This document shows, piece after piece, positions 1 through 9,786 of a DNA stretch of 64,000 nucleotides (its first letter is position 1; the number at the start of each line of letters is the position of its first letter). Position numbers and translations under genes: made by a program. The notes beneath the pieces are model-generated. The model ran no database searches. It saw nothing but the letters and a program-made list of their open reading frames with translations, and had not been told where the DNA came from. The DNA comes from Gemmatimonadota bacterium (GTDB lineage: Bacteria; Gemmatimonadota; Gemmatimonadetes; Longimicrobiales; Gaopeijiaceae): assembly GCA_002724575.1 (NCBI GenBank), contig PBPC01000065.1:29834-93833 (forward strand), given 5' to 3'.

Positions 1-297
1 TTCTATGAGCGGGCAGAGCGGGATCCTGATGCTTTGTCTCCTGACGAGAAGGTTCGTTGGGATTCCTATATGACCTCAGTATTTCGGCATTTTGGCAATC
101 TCATGTACCAGCACCGCGTCGGCGCACTTGATGACCAGATGTGGGAGGCGTACCGGGAGACGTTAAAGGAGCATCTTCGAGCACCTTCTTGGGGTATTTG
201 GTACCGCAAGCACTCCCAAATCTTCAGCAAGGCGCTCACCGAACAAGTTGAGCGATCTCTCAAGGAAATCGAAGCAGAGGTGGCCGATCAGGCTTGA
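1..297 (+). CDS. C-terminal part of an unrecognised protein
   Basis: The reading frame is open from the first base of the window, so this is the 3' part of a longer gene. At least 98 residues are visible, and the TTG at position 34 need not be its start. The visible part is charged and aromatic, with several Trp, Tyr and Arg residues and no signal peptide, metal motif or repeat. The last 25 residues look helical and acidic (many Glu). I do not recognise the family. The 173 bases to the next gene contain no gene I can support. Confidence 0.6.
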   Translation, partial: FYERAERDPDALSPDEKVRWDSYMTSVFRHFGNLMYQHRVGALDDQMWEAYRETLKEHLRAPSWGIWYRKHSQIFSKALTEQVERSLKEIEAEVADQA

Positions 298-470
298 ATT
301 ACGATTTGTTACACAAGTTTTTGAATGTGACCTGCCTGGCCTAAGTGTCCTTGGGTAACCATTAGTAGCTAACGAGTACTAAGCCCTAGGAAGTAGCCTG
401 TGGAACTTAGGTCTTTCCTTAAGTAGCTTGCCTAGCACGCTACCCGACTTTCCTAATTGAGATCTGCCGG

Positions 471-2000
471 ATGCCGACAACTCAGGTTCCTACAGCAACT
501 CGCGAACCGCTCTGGGCTAAGGTCATCGATCATACACGCTGTATCGGGTGCCACGCTTGTACGACCGCATGTAAATCTGAAAACGAAGTTCCTCTTTCGG
601 TGACTCGTACATATGTGAAGTACGTGGACACTGGGATATTCCCACAGGCCCGTCGCTCATTTCAGGTTACGCGGTGTAACCAGTGCGATGATGCGCCTTG
701 TGTAGAAGCTTGTCCGACGACAGCGATGTTTCGACGAGCTGATGGTATTGTGGATTTTGATAAGTCGATCTGTGTAGGGTGTAAAGCATGTATCGCAGCT
801 TGCCCATACGATGCGATCTTCATTAATCCTGAAGACAAATCTGCTGAGAAGTGCAACTTTTGCGCTCACCGTCTAGATGTTGGTCTCGAACCAGCTTGTG
901 TGATTGTTTGTCCGACTGAGGCGATTCTCGTAGGCGACATGAATGACCCACTGTCGGCTGTGAGTGGAATTATTAACAGGGAAGCTGTTGCGGTCCGGAG
1001 GCCTGAGAAGGAGACCCGTCCGAAGCTTTACTACAAGGGTGCCGATCAAGCTACACTTGATCCATTGGCTGCACGCCGCCCAGATGGCGGAATTTTTATG
1101 TGGAGTGAGCAAGGAGACGTCAAGCACCAGGTGCCTTCTGGCCATTCTGGTCCATCAAACAGTTCGGCCGCTGCTCTACTAAGCTACGATATCCCTCACC
1201 GTGCACCGTGGGATTGGCGAGTAAGTCTGTACACGTTTACCAAGTCGATATCGTCGGGGGCCTACCTGGTGCCGCTTCTACTTGGCTTAAGTGGGATGAT
1301 TACGTGGACAAACCCAGTTTGGACTCTACTGGGGCCGATAGTAGCAATGATCTTCCTGATGTTTACTGGTGCGCTATTGGTCTGGGACCTTGATCATCCT
1401 GAGCGTTTCTGGATGGTGCTTACCAGGCCGCAGTGGCGAAGTTGGCTTGTGAGGGGAGGCTTTATCATTACTGCTTATGGGGGAATCCTTGCACTGCATT
1501 TGGGGGCAGTTATAGGAGGGCGTCCTGAAATTCCACAAAGCCTGGCTTGGTTGGGTGGCCCTCTTGCTGCTATGACCGCGATTTATACTGCTTATCTCTT
1601 TGCTCAGGCTAAGGCGCGGGATCTTTGGCAAAGCCCACTGCTTCCTCCCCATCTGCTGGTCCAAGCCCTTCTAGCCGGTTCTGCAAGCCTGATTCTTTTG
1701 AATCCCATCGAGCTAGGGGTTGGTGCGATCTGGACTCTCCAAGCTTCTTTGGTGGTTCATCTCATTCTGGCTCTAGGTGAGGTAAGCATGCCCCATCCGA
1801 CGGCGCACGCAGCCCTCGCTGCCAGGAATATGACCAAAGGGGCATACGCCACTTTTTATTGGGGGGGAATAGTGCTGACTGCAAGTGCTCTTCTCTTGAT
1901 GAGTGCTAGTATCACTATTGGAGCGCTAGCGGGTTTAGTAGGCCTCTTTTTACACGAACATGCCTACGTTCAGGCTGGCCAGTCAGTACCGCTCGCATGA
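471..2000 (+). CDS. Fused 4Fe-4S dicluster (DmsB/PsrB-like) and NrfD-like membrane subunit
   Basis: This is the electron-transfer and membrane-anchor subunit of a molybdopterin respiratory enzyme, with two normally separate subunits in one chain. Residues 20-150 carry sixteen cysteines in four groups (C24/27/30/34, C69/72/77/81, C101/104/107/111, C128/131/143/147), as in four-cluster DmsB/PsrB proteins. A linker follows. From about residue 247 there is an NrfD/PsrC-type domain of about eight membrane segments, opening with the typical SLYTFTKSISSGAYL stretch. The stop overlaps the start of the catalytic subunit gene by 4 bases, so translation is probably coupled. Its likely role is to pass electrons between the catalytic subunit and the quinone pool. 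There is no signal peptide, so the iron-sulfur part should face the cytoplasm. The family calls are firm; the substrate of the complex is not. Confidence 0.9.
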   Translation: MPTTQVPTATREPLWAKVIDHTRCIGCHACTTACKSENEVPLSVTRTYVKYVDTGIFPQARRSFQVTRCNQCDDAPCVEACPTTAMFRRADGIVDFDKSICVGCKACIAACPYDAIFINPEDKSAEKCNFCAHRLDVGLEPACVIVCPTEAILVGDMNDPLSAVSGIINREAVAVRRPEKETRPKLYYKGADQATLDPLAARRPDGGIFMWSEQGDVKHQVPSGHSGPSNSSAAALLSYDIPHRAPWDWRVSLYTFTKSISSGAYLVPLLLGLSGMITWTNPVWTLLGPIVAMIFLMFTGALLVWDLDHPERFWMVLTRPQWRSWLVRGGFIITAYGGILALHLGAVIGGRPEIPQSLAWLGGPLAAMTAIYTAYLFAQAKARDLWQSPLLPPHLLVQALLAGSASLILLNPIELGVGAIWTLQASLVVHLILALGEVSMPHPTAHAALAARNMTKGAYATFYWGGIVLTASALLLMSASITIGALAGLVGLFLHEHAYVQAGQSVPLA

Positions 2001-4933
2001 ATGACTCGACCCATCTTAGTGAGCTGAATCAAAGAGTTTCAGCTGCGAAAGCTGAAGTTGAAGGTCGGGGTGAAACGTTCTATCCAGGTGCTAGCCGGAT
2101 TCATCTCGCGTCGTTTCCACCGAGGGAACGTTGGAATGATTGGGTGGAACTGGACTCAAAGTCGTGGCCGGATAAAGTCGAGAAGCGGTACATGCTGGTA
2201 CCGACTACGTGCTTTAACTGTGAGTCGGCTTGTGGACTGCTAGCATACGTTGATAGAGAAACTCTTCAGGTCAGGAAGTTCGAAGGGAATCCTGAACATC
2301 CAGGCTCAAGAGGCAGGAACTGTGGTAAGGGGCCTGCGACACTCAACCAGATTACAGATCCAGACCGAATTCTTTACCCATTGAAGCGGAGCGGACGCCG
2401 TGGCGAAGGGAAATGGGAACAGATTTCATGGGATGAAGCACTCGATGCAATCGCCGGGCGAATCCGAACTGCAATGCAGGAGGAGCGTCACGAAGAGGTG
2501 ATCTATCATGTCGGGCGTCCGGGAGAGGATGGATACACTGAACGCATGCTCGCAGCATGGGGGGTCGACGGTCATAACTCGCATACGAATGTATGCTCAA
2601 GCGGTGCACGATCTGGATATCATTGGTGGATGGGAATGGACAGGCCCAGTCCCGATTACAGCAATGCTAAAGTTATCCTGCTTGTCAGTAGTCACTTAGA
2701 GACGGGCCACTACTTCAATCCTCATGCTCAGAGGATTATCGAGGGTAAGAAGAATGGTGCGAAGCTCATAGTCTTTGATACCCGTCTGTCCAACACAGCT
2801 ACCCATGCTGATCACTGGTTGTCTCCTTATCCAGGCTCGGAGGCATTGATCTTTCTTGCGATTGCAAGCTGGATGATCCGCGAAGGCAAATACGACCGAG
2901 AATTTGTTCGGCGTTGGTGGAACTGGCAGGAGTACATGGAGGTCGTGAATGACAAGCCCGGTGCCTCTTTTGAGAATTTTGAGGAGCACCTTCGTGAGAT
3001 ATACTCTGAATTTACCTTCGAATACGCATCGACAGAGTCTGGTATCGATGCTACGACACTTCTAGAGGTAGCGAATGTAGTGTCGACGGCGGGTACTCGT
3101 TTTGCGACTCATAATTGGAGGAGTGCTGGCTCAGGGAATCTGGGAGGGTGGCAGGTCGCTCGCACACTGACTTTGCTGAATGCACTACTAGGAGCGCTAG
3201 CTACTGAGGGTGGGACATTTCCTAATTCCTGGAATAAGTTCACGCCTAGGCCTCCTCGTTTGCCACATCAACATCCGAAGAGATGGAACGAAGTGACATG
3301 GCCCCGTGAGTATCCATTATCACTTATGGAGATGTCGTTCCTCATGCCGCATCTAATGAAGGATCAGGATGCCCATCTCGATGTTTACTTTACTCGTGTC
3401 TACAACCCGGTATGGACCAACCCAGATGGGTTCAGTTGGATAGAGATGTTGAGTGATGAGGAACGGATTGGACTGCATGTTGCAATGACACCTACATGGA
3501 ATGAGACTGCATACTTTGCTGACTACATCCTGCCGATGGGGCATGCTTCGGAACGCCATGATCTCACTTCTTATGAGCAGTATAACGGCCAATGGATTGC
3601 CTTCCGGCAGCCGGTGCTGCGCGCAGCTCGGGAGCGTTTGGACGAGAAAATCACTGACACGCGTCAGGTAAATCCTGGAGAAGTTTGGGAAGAGAATGAG
3701 TTCTGGATTGATCTTACGTGGCGAATTGATCCAGACGGATCACTCGGGATCCGAGAATTCTTTGAATCCAAGAAGGTTCCCGGTGAAAAAATGACGATCG
3801 ACGAGTATTACAGTTGGATCTTTGATAACTCGGTACCAGGTCTTCCTGAGGCTTCAGCAGCAGAGGGATTGACCCCTCTTGAGTACATGCGTCGATATGG
3901 GGCATTCGAGATTTCGAATAAGGTTGGCAGGGTGCATGAGCAGTCGGTTCCTGATAATGAGCTAGAGGATGTGCGGGTGGATGAAATGGGTCGAGTGTTC
4001 AGTCGGGCACCGACACCTCCCAGTCCTAAAGCTCCGGGAGGAACCAAGATTGACGACGATGAGGATGGGAGGCGCAGAGTCGGGATCAGGGTAGATGGGG
4101 AGATCCTTAAAGGGTGGCCCACGCCGACTGGGAAACTCGAATTTTGGTCACGTACACTGTATGACTGGGGTTGGCCTGAACTTGCGATACCTACATACAT
4201 AAAGAGCCATATTCACCCGGAAAATCTTGAGGATGATCAGATTCCTTTGATCACCACATTCCGTGTGCCTGTCCAGATTCATACACGCAGTGCGAACTCG
4301 AAATGGCTGGATGAGATCGCTCATACAAACCCGCTTTGGATCCATCCAACAGATGCCGATAGAATCGGAATTTCAAAGACGGGTGATCTCGTGAGAGTTG
4401 AGACGGAGCTCGGTTACTTTGTTATTAAGTCTTGGATTACCGAAGGTATCCGGCCTGGAGTTGCCGCGTGCAGCCATCATATGGGTCGGTGGAAGCCGGA
4501 GGGGCATAAAGGGCAGCGACTGGGGATAAGTACTGTGGCGTTGAACCAAGAAGGTTCTGAGTGGTCACTCACGCCTCGTAAGGGTGGTGAGCCATTTGCT
4601 TCATCAGATCCTGATACCATGCGCATTTGGTGGACAGACCTAGGCGTGCACCAAAATCTCACTCATGCAGTACATCCCGACCCAATTTCCGGGATGCACT
4701 GCTGGCATCAAGCTGTACGAATTTGTCCGGCTAAAGAGGGGGATCAAGCTGGCGATGTCTCAGTAGATACGGGTAAGTCTCAAGCAGCCTACGAGAAGTG
4801 GCTGGCAATGACTCGTTCAGCGGATCGCTATTCTCCCGATGGAATGAGGCGTCCATACTGGATGTTAAGACCTGTGCGCCCTGAACGTGAAGCATACCGT
4901 CTTCCTCTAGAAACTGAGCCTGCTAAAGTATGA
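1997..4933 (+). CDS. Molybdopterin oxidoreductase catalytic subunit (DMSO-reductase superfamily, SoeA/PsrA-like)
   Basis: A 978-residue catalytic subunit of the Mo-bis-MGD family. Near the N terminus C72, C75, C79 and C109 form the usual 4Fe-4S motif. Cys200 in HTNVCSSGARSG is the probable molybdenum ligand, as in polysulfide, arsenate and sulfite-type enzymes rather than the Ser type. The C-terminal third has the molydopterin-dinucleotide-binding fold (near PTPTGKLEFWSRTLYDWG and later). There is no twin-arginine or Sec signal, unlike PsrA, PhsA and ArrA, so the enzyme is probably cytoplasmic. That is how SoeA (membrane-bound sulfite dehydrogenase of sulfur oxidisers, of similar size) is placed. 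The FeS/NrfD fusion lies upstream with a 4-base overlap, and a TorD-like chaperone and SulP carrier lie downstream. Sulfite oxidation is an inference from size, topology and the SulP neighbour; polysulfide or other oxyanion chemistry is possible. Confidence 0.85.
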   Translation: MNDSTHLSELNQRVSAAKAEVEGRGETFYPGASRIHLASFPPRERWNDWVELDSKSWPDKVEKRYMLVPTTCFNCESACGLLAYVDRETLQVRKFEGNPEHPGSRGRNCGKGPATLNQITDPDRILYPLKRSGRRGEGKWEQISWDEALDAIAGRIRTAMQEERHEEVIYHVGRPGEDGYTERMLAAWGVDGHNSHTNVCSSGARSGYHWWMGMDRPSPDYSNAKVILLVSSHLETGHYFNPHAQRIIEGKKNGAKLIVFDTRLSNTATHADHWLSPYPGSEALIFLAIASWMIREGKYDREFVRRWWNWQEYMEVVNDKPGASFENFEEHLREIYSEFTFEYASTESGIDATTLLEVANVVSTAGTRFATHNWRSAGSGNLGGWQVARTLTLLNALLGALATEGGTFPNSWNKFTPRPPRLPHQHPKRWNEVTWPREYPLSLMEMSFLMPHLMKDQDAHLDVYFTRVYNPVWTNPDGFSWIEMLSDEERIGLHVAMTPTWNETAYFADYILPMGHASERHDLTSYEQYNGQWIAFRQPVLRAARERLDEKITDTRQVNPGEVWEENEFWIDLTWRIDPDGSLGIREFFESKKVPGEKMTIDEYYSWIFDNSVPGLPEASAAEGLTPLEYMRRYGAFEISNKVGRVHEQSVPDNELEDVRVDEMGRVFSRAPTPPSPKAPGGTKIDDDEDGRRRVGIRVDGEILKGWPTPTGKLEFWSRTLYDWGWPELAIPTYIKSHIHPENLEDDQIPLITTFRVPVQIHTRSANSKWLDEIAHTNPLWIHPTDADRIGISKTGDLVRVETELGYFVIKSWITEGIRPGVAACSHHMGRWKPEGHKGQRLGISTVALNQEGSEWSLTPRKGGEPFASSDPDTMRIWWTDLGVHQNLTHAVHPDPISGMHCWHQAVRICPAKEGDQAGDVSVDTGKSQAAYEKWLAMTRSADRYSPDGMRRPYWMLRPVRPEREAYRLPLETEPAKV

Positions 4934-4940
4934 CGCTCAC

Positions 4941-5912
4941 GTGAGGAATCAGGGATTAGACCTGTATCTTACACCTGATCCCTTGAAGGAATCGGGGCAG
5001 GCTTCCGTTGACCTGATTCGCACCCTAGCAGTTTTCGCAGAGGCACCTGCTTCAGAGCACATTCACCTTTGGAAAACTCTGGGAATCGAGGATTCACCTA
5101 GTGCTTCGGACTACGCCGATGTTTTTCTTTTCCAGCTTTATCCTTATGCATCGGTGCACCTTGGCTCAGAAGGTATGTTGGGAGGAGAGGCACAAAACCG
5201 CGTGGCCGGATTTTGGGGGGCATTAGGAAGGAATCCTCCTCCGGAGCCGGACCATCTTGCAGCCCTACTAGGTTTGTATGCGACATTGAGCGAGCAGATC
5301 GGTCTCGTAGGGAACAGTTCAGGAAAACCTCCTCGTTTTTCAGAAGCTGAGACGCTGATGATTCATCGGGGCAGGGACGCTCTTCTTCAGGAGCACATAG
5401 CTCCTTGGGTCCCAGCCTACCTGGAGCGTGTGATTGAGATTGCTGCGGGACCCTATCGCAGCTGGGCACTTCTTCTTGATAAAGTCTTACGGGTTGAACT
5501 TGTCCGAGCAGGTTGCCCAAAACAGTTACCCTTACACCTTCGTGAGTCATCGCCACTTGCGGATCCGCGGACTGATGGAGCGGATGCGTTCATCTCTGGC
5601 CTTCTCGCACCCGTACGGGCTGGAATCATTCTGGCCAGGGCTGATCTTGCTCGTCTCTCTTCTGAGCTCGACCTGGGATTGAGAGCTGGTGAACGTCGGT
5701 ACGCTCTAGAGCACCTTCTCAGTCAGGACTCCAGTAGATTTCTGCAGTCACTTGCTACCGAAGCAGATAGACAGGCGGCGGGCCACGAGCATCGTCGGGA
5801 ATTACTCGGAATTACCGCTGATTTTTTCTTAGATCAAGCTCAGACAACCTCGAAACTACTGAGACAACTTTCAGAAGGAGGAGCAAAAATAACCGCTGAA
5901 ACTGTGTCTTGA
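4941..5912 (+). CDS. TorD/DmsD-family molybdoenzyme maturation chaperone
   Basis: A 323-residue all-helical protein of the TorD superfamily, which holds the molybdoenzyme apoprotein for cofactor insertion. The EPDHLAALLGLYATL segment matches the characteristic E-PDHL region, and HIAPWVPAYLERV matches the following helix with its conserved Trp-Pro. It is longer than typical TorD (about 200 residues); the extra C-terminal part is helical and not recognised. It starts with GTG 7 bases after the catalytic-subunit stop. Its TGA overlaps the TTG start of the SulP gene, so all four genes form one tight unit. It probably serves the enzyme encoded just upstream. Confidence 0.8.
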   Translation: MRNQGLDLYLTPDPLKESGQASVDLIRTLAVFAEAPASEHIHLWKTLGIEDSPSASDYADVFLFQLYPYASVHLGSEGMLGGEAQNRVAGFWGALGRNPPPEPDHLAALLGLYATLSEQIGLVGNSSGKPPRFSEAETLMIHRGRDALLQEHIAPWVPAYLERVIEIAAGPYRSWALLLDKVLRVELVRAGCPKQLPLHLRESSPLADPRTDGADAFISGLLAPVRAGIILARADLARLSSELDLGLRAGERRYALEHLLSQDSSRFLQSLATEADRQAAGHEHRRELLGITADFFLDQAQTTSKLLRQLSEGGAKITAETVS

Positions 5913-7459
5913 CCAACTTTATGTTCGCTGAACCTACTCACCAGTTTTCACTCAGAGATGTCTTAGCCGGACTCGGGGTTGCACTCATGTTAATCCCAGG
6001 GTCTATGGCATACGCTGAGCTAGCTGGTCTACCGAGCCACCATGGCTTATATGCTGCTGCTGCTGCACCAATTGCGGCGGCACTGTACGCTTCGTCTCCC
6101 TATCTTCAAACTGGGCCTGTAGCAATGACTGCCTTGCTCACGCTCGGTGCGTTACTCCCTCTGGCTGAACCGGGTACGGCTGAATTCGCGACCTTAGCAG
6201 CCTTGCTGGCTGTGGTATGTGGGCTTGTACGTGCTGCGGTAGGATTACTGAAAGCGGGATGGGTCAGCTACTTGATGTCTCGCGCAGTCATGACTGGATT
6301 TACCTCAGCAGTTGCTATCCTGATTGTCTGTGCACGGCTTCCTTCAACATTCGGTGTTGATATATCTGAAGCCAATGTCGGCGTGGTTAGGGGGGCGTTC
6401 TTAACCCTATCAGATCCAGGTTTATGGGAATTATCAGCCTTAGCACTTACGACGACATCAGTAATAATCATTGTCATTGGAAGAGCTATACACACTTTGG
6501 TACCAGGGGTTTTGATCGCCGCTCTAGTAGGTCTCCTCTTTTCAATCATATCTGGATATAACGGTTCAGTAGTTGGTGACATACCAGTAGGCCTACCAGC
6601 AGTTTCGATTGATTTGCCGTGGAGCAGTTTGTCGGCGCTCATTCTGCCAGGAGCAGTAATCGCAGTTGTAGGCTTTGCGGATTCTGCATCGATTGCCCGG
6701 GTCTTTGCCAATGAGGATCGTCAGCGCTGGAATCCGAGTCGAGAGTTTCTTAGTCAAGGAATGGCTAATATTGCTGCCGGATTTGTAGGGGGATTACCGG
6801 TTGGGGGTTCCTTCGCCCGTAGCAGCGTAAATCGCTTTTCCGGTGCCCGTAGCCGTTGGAGTGGTCTCATTGCGGGTCTTGTGGTTTTGGCTTTCCTGCC
6901 TTTCGCGTATGTCTTGGCTCCGCTTCCGCAGGCGATCCTGTCGGGGATTGTGATTGCTGCGATTTGGCCGCTTTTCCGTGTGAAAGAGCTGATGAGTCTG
7001 TGGGCAATATCGGGACCTCAAGCTGTGGTTGGGTGGGGCACTTTCGGGTTCACGCTGATTCTAGCACCGCGAATTGAGCAGGCGGTTGTACTCGGGGTAC
7101 TCATGGCGACAGCGGCACATATGTGGCGTGAACTGCAGCCAGGTGTCAAGACTCAGATTGAAGGAGAGGAGCTTCATTTCGAGCCGAAGGGAGTGCTCTG
7201 GTTTGGATCGGCTCCAGCACTTGAGGACTCACTATTATCGAGTTTGGCTCAAGAGCCTAACGTGAAACGAATCGTAGTACACTGCGCTGGTTTGGGAAGA
7301 ATTGATCTGACTGCAGCACAGGGTATCGCTAGAATTGCTGAACAAGCACAGGTGGCTGGGCTAGAGATGGAGATAAGGGAAGCCCCAGAGCATGCATATC
7401 GGGTGCTGCAAGCTGTAGGTCTTGAGTCGATACAGCATCCAAACCCGAATGGGAATTGA
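5909..7459 (+). CDS. SulP (SLC26) family anion transporter with STAS domain
   Basis: A 516-residue inner-membrane carrier. It opens with the SulP signature region (LRDVLAGLGVALMLIPGSMAYAELAG, about residues 14-39), followed by about 10-12 hydrophobic segments. From about residue 410 there is a C-terminal STAS domain, including the HCAGLGRIDLTAAQGIARI stretch. Known SulP substrates include sulfate and bicarbonate. It lies in the molybdoenzyme unit and overlaps the chaperone stop. If the enzyme makes sulfate in the cytoplasm, this carrier could export it or exchange it; that is inference. The start could be TTG at 5909 or ATG at 5921; the AGGAGG at 5877-5882 is too far from either to decide. 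Confidence 0.9.
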   Translation: MTNFMFAEPTHQFSLRDVLAGLGVALMLIPGSMAYAELAGLPSHHGLYAAAAAPIAAALYASSPYLQTGPVAMTALLTLGALLPLAEPGTAEFATLAALLAVVCGLVRAAVGLLKAGWVSYLMSRAVMTGFTSAVAILIVCARLPSTFGVDISEANVGVVRGAFLTLSDPGLWELSALALTTTSVIIIVIGRAIHTLVPGVLIAALVGLLFSIISGYNGSVVGDIPVGLPAVSIDLPWSSLSALILPGAVIAVVGFADSASIARVFANEDRQRWNPSREFLSQGMANIAAGFVGGLPVGGSFARSSVNRFSGARSRWSGLIAGLVVLAFLPFAYVLAPLPQAILSGIVIAAIWPLFRVKELMSLWAISGPQAVVGWGTFGFTLILAPRIEQAVVLGVLMATAAHMWRELQPGVKTQIEGEELHFEPKGVLWFGSAPALEDSLLSSLAQEPNVKRIVVHCAGLGRIDLTAAQGIARIAEQAQVAGLEMEIREAPEHAYRVLQAVGLESIQHPNPNGN

Positions 7460-7491
7460 GTAAGAGATCACCTTCTTCTCGTCTTGTACGT

Positions 7492-9786
7492 TTACCCGAA
7501 TGCTCGTTTTAGGAGAGATCTCATCCGGCCTTCATAGCGGCGGACTACAAGCACGGATGCCGGAGAGTAGCGGGCCACCTTCGTCGGTATTTCGCCAAAC
7601 ATGAGTTGCCTTATAAAACGATCTCGGGTTGAGCCTAGAACGACTAAGTCGTATTCAACGCTCTCTTTTGCAATACCGCCAGGGATAGATGGAGACTCAA
7701 TCACCTTTCGATTTACTGGCAGGTCTAACTCAAGACGGTCCAGCGTTTTACCGAGCCGCTTATCTGCTCGTGCAAGCTGTGCTTTGGAGGCATTAGGCTT
7801 CACGACATAACATGCTGTGACAGACATACCGAATGCTGGTGCGAGCACATTTAAAACCTCAGCTGCCAGTCGATTGTGTGGACCCCCTGTGGTGGGAAAG
7901 AGACACCGCTTCGGACGTTCGTGATTCTCAACCTTCAACATAGCGAGGTCACAGGGGGAGTTCCTGATGACCTGATCTGCAACCTCTCCAAAAATTCGAT
8001 CTCGGGTATCCGTGTAACCTTTCCACCCCATAACCATGAAGTCAGCTCCGTATCGGCTTGCCCCCGATAGAATCCCATCTGACGCTTGATGGGCCACCAT
8101 TAGATCAGTCTCGATCTCGATATTTCGATCTCTGGCCTCTTGACGTGCCGCTCTCAAAAGGCCTTCCCGATGATGTGTGAAGCGCAGGCCTTGGTGAATT
8201 GGTAGTTGACGCGGTACTTCAACAACTGAAAATCCTACTAAGGCTTTCTCTCTCGCGTCAGCGATTACTTCCGCATAGTCAAGTAGAATGCCGATGTGGT
8301 CTGGATTATGGAGTGGTACAACCACCGTGTCCTGTACAGCTGCAACAGGTGGCAAAGATGTTTCTAGGACCTGAGGTTTGTCCATTGCAGCTTGTTTCTC
8401 GGAATAGGCATAGTAAAGCACCAGACCTATGAGAACCCAGCCAATGGTCACATACCAAGCGAGCGGTTGGAAATTGAATTGGTATACCGCTAGAAAAACA
8501 TTGAGAACGATGCCGAGGAGAGGTACAACCGGATAGAGGGGAACCTTGTATCGCCTTGGCAGGTCTGGTGCCTTTCGGCGTAGCACTATGACCGAGAGGT
8601 TCACCATAGCAAAAGTCAGCAAGAAAATCAGACTTGCGGCGGAGCCAACTGCCTCAATGGGAAGAGTCAGTGCCATTAAGAGCAGAACTGCACCGCTTAA
8701 GAGAATCGCAATATGAGGTGTGCGCCGAACTGGGTGGATTGTCCCTACGGCTTTTGGTAGCCAACGGTCCCGGCCCATCGAGAATGCAACTCGGGACGAT
8801 GCCAAGATTGTAGCATTGAGGGCTGACATCGTGCTCAGTAGACCGCCAAAAACGATTACTCCCACACCAAACGCGGGCATAAAGCCTTCGGCAGCGCGCA
8901 CGATAGCTGTTTCACCATAGTCTCCGAGGAAACGCCATGAAGGCTCACCGCTCTCTGGAGTCACTGCCGTGAGTGCCACGAAGAGAATCAGCAAGTACAT
9001 GACCACTGTGATTCCTAGAGAGATGAACGTAGCCCGGGGGATGTTCTTTTCAGGTTCCTTGATCTCTTCGGCGACCGTAGCGATAAGGTCATAGCCCTCA
9101 AATGCGATAAAAGTGAGACCCATCGCGACAATTACTCCGCCCATACCCTCAGGGAAGAATGGATTGAAAGAGTTTGTTACCTGTTGCGGTGGTGCATCGA
9201 ACACAGCTCCGAGACCGTATGCAATGAACACCGAGAGTATGAGGAGCTTGGTAACGGTCAGGACATTTTCTGCCATCCCGGTGACTTCAGCGCCTCGCAC
9301 GTTAAGGCGGATGAAAAATCCCCCAATGACAAGGGTTACAAATAGACCTGCGGCATGTTCTCCCATGAGGGCAAACGATGCATCGGCGAAGCCGGGTATA
9401 TACTTAAGGAAGAATTCCCAGAAGTATCCGGCGAATCCCAGAGCGTATAGTGAACACGCGACCGTATAAGCAAACCACAACATCCAACCGGCAGTGAATC
9501 CAACTGCGCCAGGGAATGCTCTCCGTACGAAAGCATAGCCTCCTCCAGCCTCTGGAATTGCAGCAGCCAGTTCGGCATAAGCAAAGGCCGTGAGAAGTGT
9601 TACTAGACCATTCAGTGCGAACGCGAGAATAGAAGCTGGTCCGGACTCGCCCGCGGCAATCCCAGTAAGTACGAATATCCCGGCTCCAATCATCGCACCA
9701 ACACCGATCATTGTAGCGTCAAATAGCCCAAGATTACGGGCAAACGTTGGCTCACCTACTGATGAGCGCACAGCTTCTGGATTCAC
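7492..9786 (-). CDS. APC-superfamily amino acid permease fused to two UspA domains
   Basis: A 764-residue protein. Residues 1 to about 460 form an APC/CAT-type permease: the first membrane segment carries IGVGAMIGAGIFVLTG, the classic unwound helix that binds the amino-acid backbone, and about 12 segments follow. From about residue 485 to the end are two tandem universal-stress-protein domains. The first has the nucleotide-loop pattern near VMGWKG, the second near VVLGSTRDRFIRQLMFGEIP. APC-Usp fusions occur in many bacteria and archaea; the Usp part may sense ATP or stress and gate transport. It starts with GTG inside a 4-base overlap with the serine hydrolase gene upstream, so the two are probably co-translated. 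The gene converges on the SulP gene with only 32 bases between. Confidence 0.9.
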   Translation of the reverse strand: MNPEAVRSSVGEPTFARNLGLFDATMIGVGAMIGAGIFVLTGIAAGESGPASILAFALNGLVTLLTAFAYAELAAAIPEAGGGYAFVRRAFPGAVGFTAGWMLWFAYTVACSLYALGFAGYFWEFFLKYIPGFADASFALMGEHAAGLFVTLVIGGFFIRLNVRGAEVTGMAENVLTVTKLLILSVFIAYGLGAVFDAPPQQVTNSFNPFFPEGMGGVIVAMGLTFIAFEGYDLIATVAEEIKEPEKNIPRATFISLGITVVMYLLILFVALTAVTPESGEPSWRFLGDYGETAIVRAAEGFMPAFGVGVIVFGGLLSTMSALNATILASSRVAFSMGRDRWLPKAVGTIHPVRRTPHIAILLSGAVLLLMALTLPIEAVGSAASLIFLLTFAMVNLSVIVLRRKAPDLPRRYKVPLYPVVPLLGIVLNVFLAVYQFNFQPLAWYVTIGWVLIGLVLYYAYSEKQAAMDKPQVLETSLPPVAAVQDTVVVPLHNPDHIGILLDYAEVIADAREKALVGFSVVEVPRQLPIHQGLRFTHHREGLLRAARQEARDRNIEIETDLMVAHQASDGILSGASRYGADFMVMGWKGYTDTRDRIFGEVADQVIRNSPCDLAMLKVENHERPKRCLFPTTGGPHNRLAAEVLNVLAPAFGMSVTACYVVKPNASKAQLARADKRLGKTLDRLELDLPVNRKVIESPSIPGGIAKESVEYDLVVLGSTRDRFIRQLMFGEIPTKVARYSPASVLVVRRYEGRMRSLLKRAFG

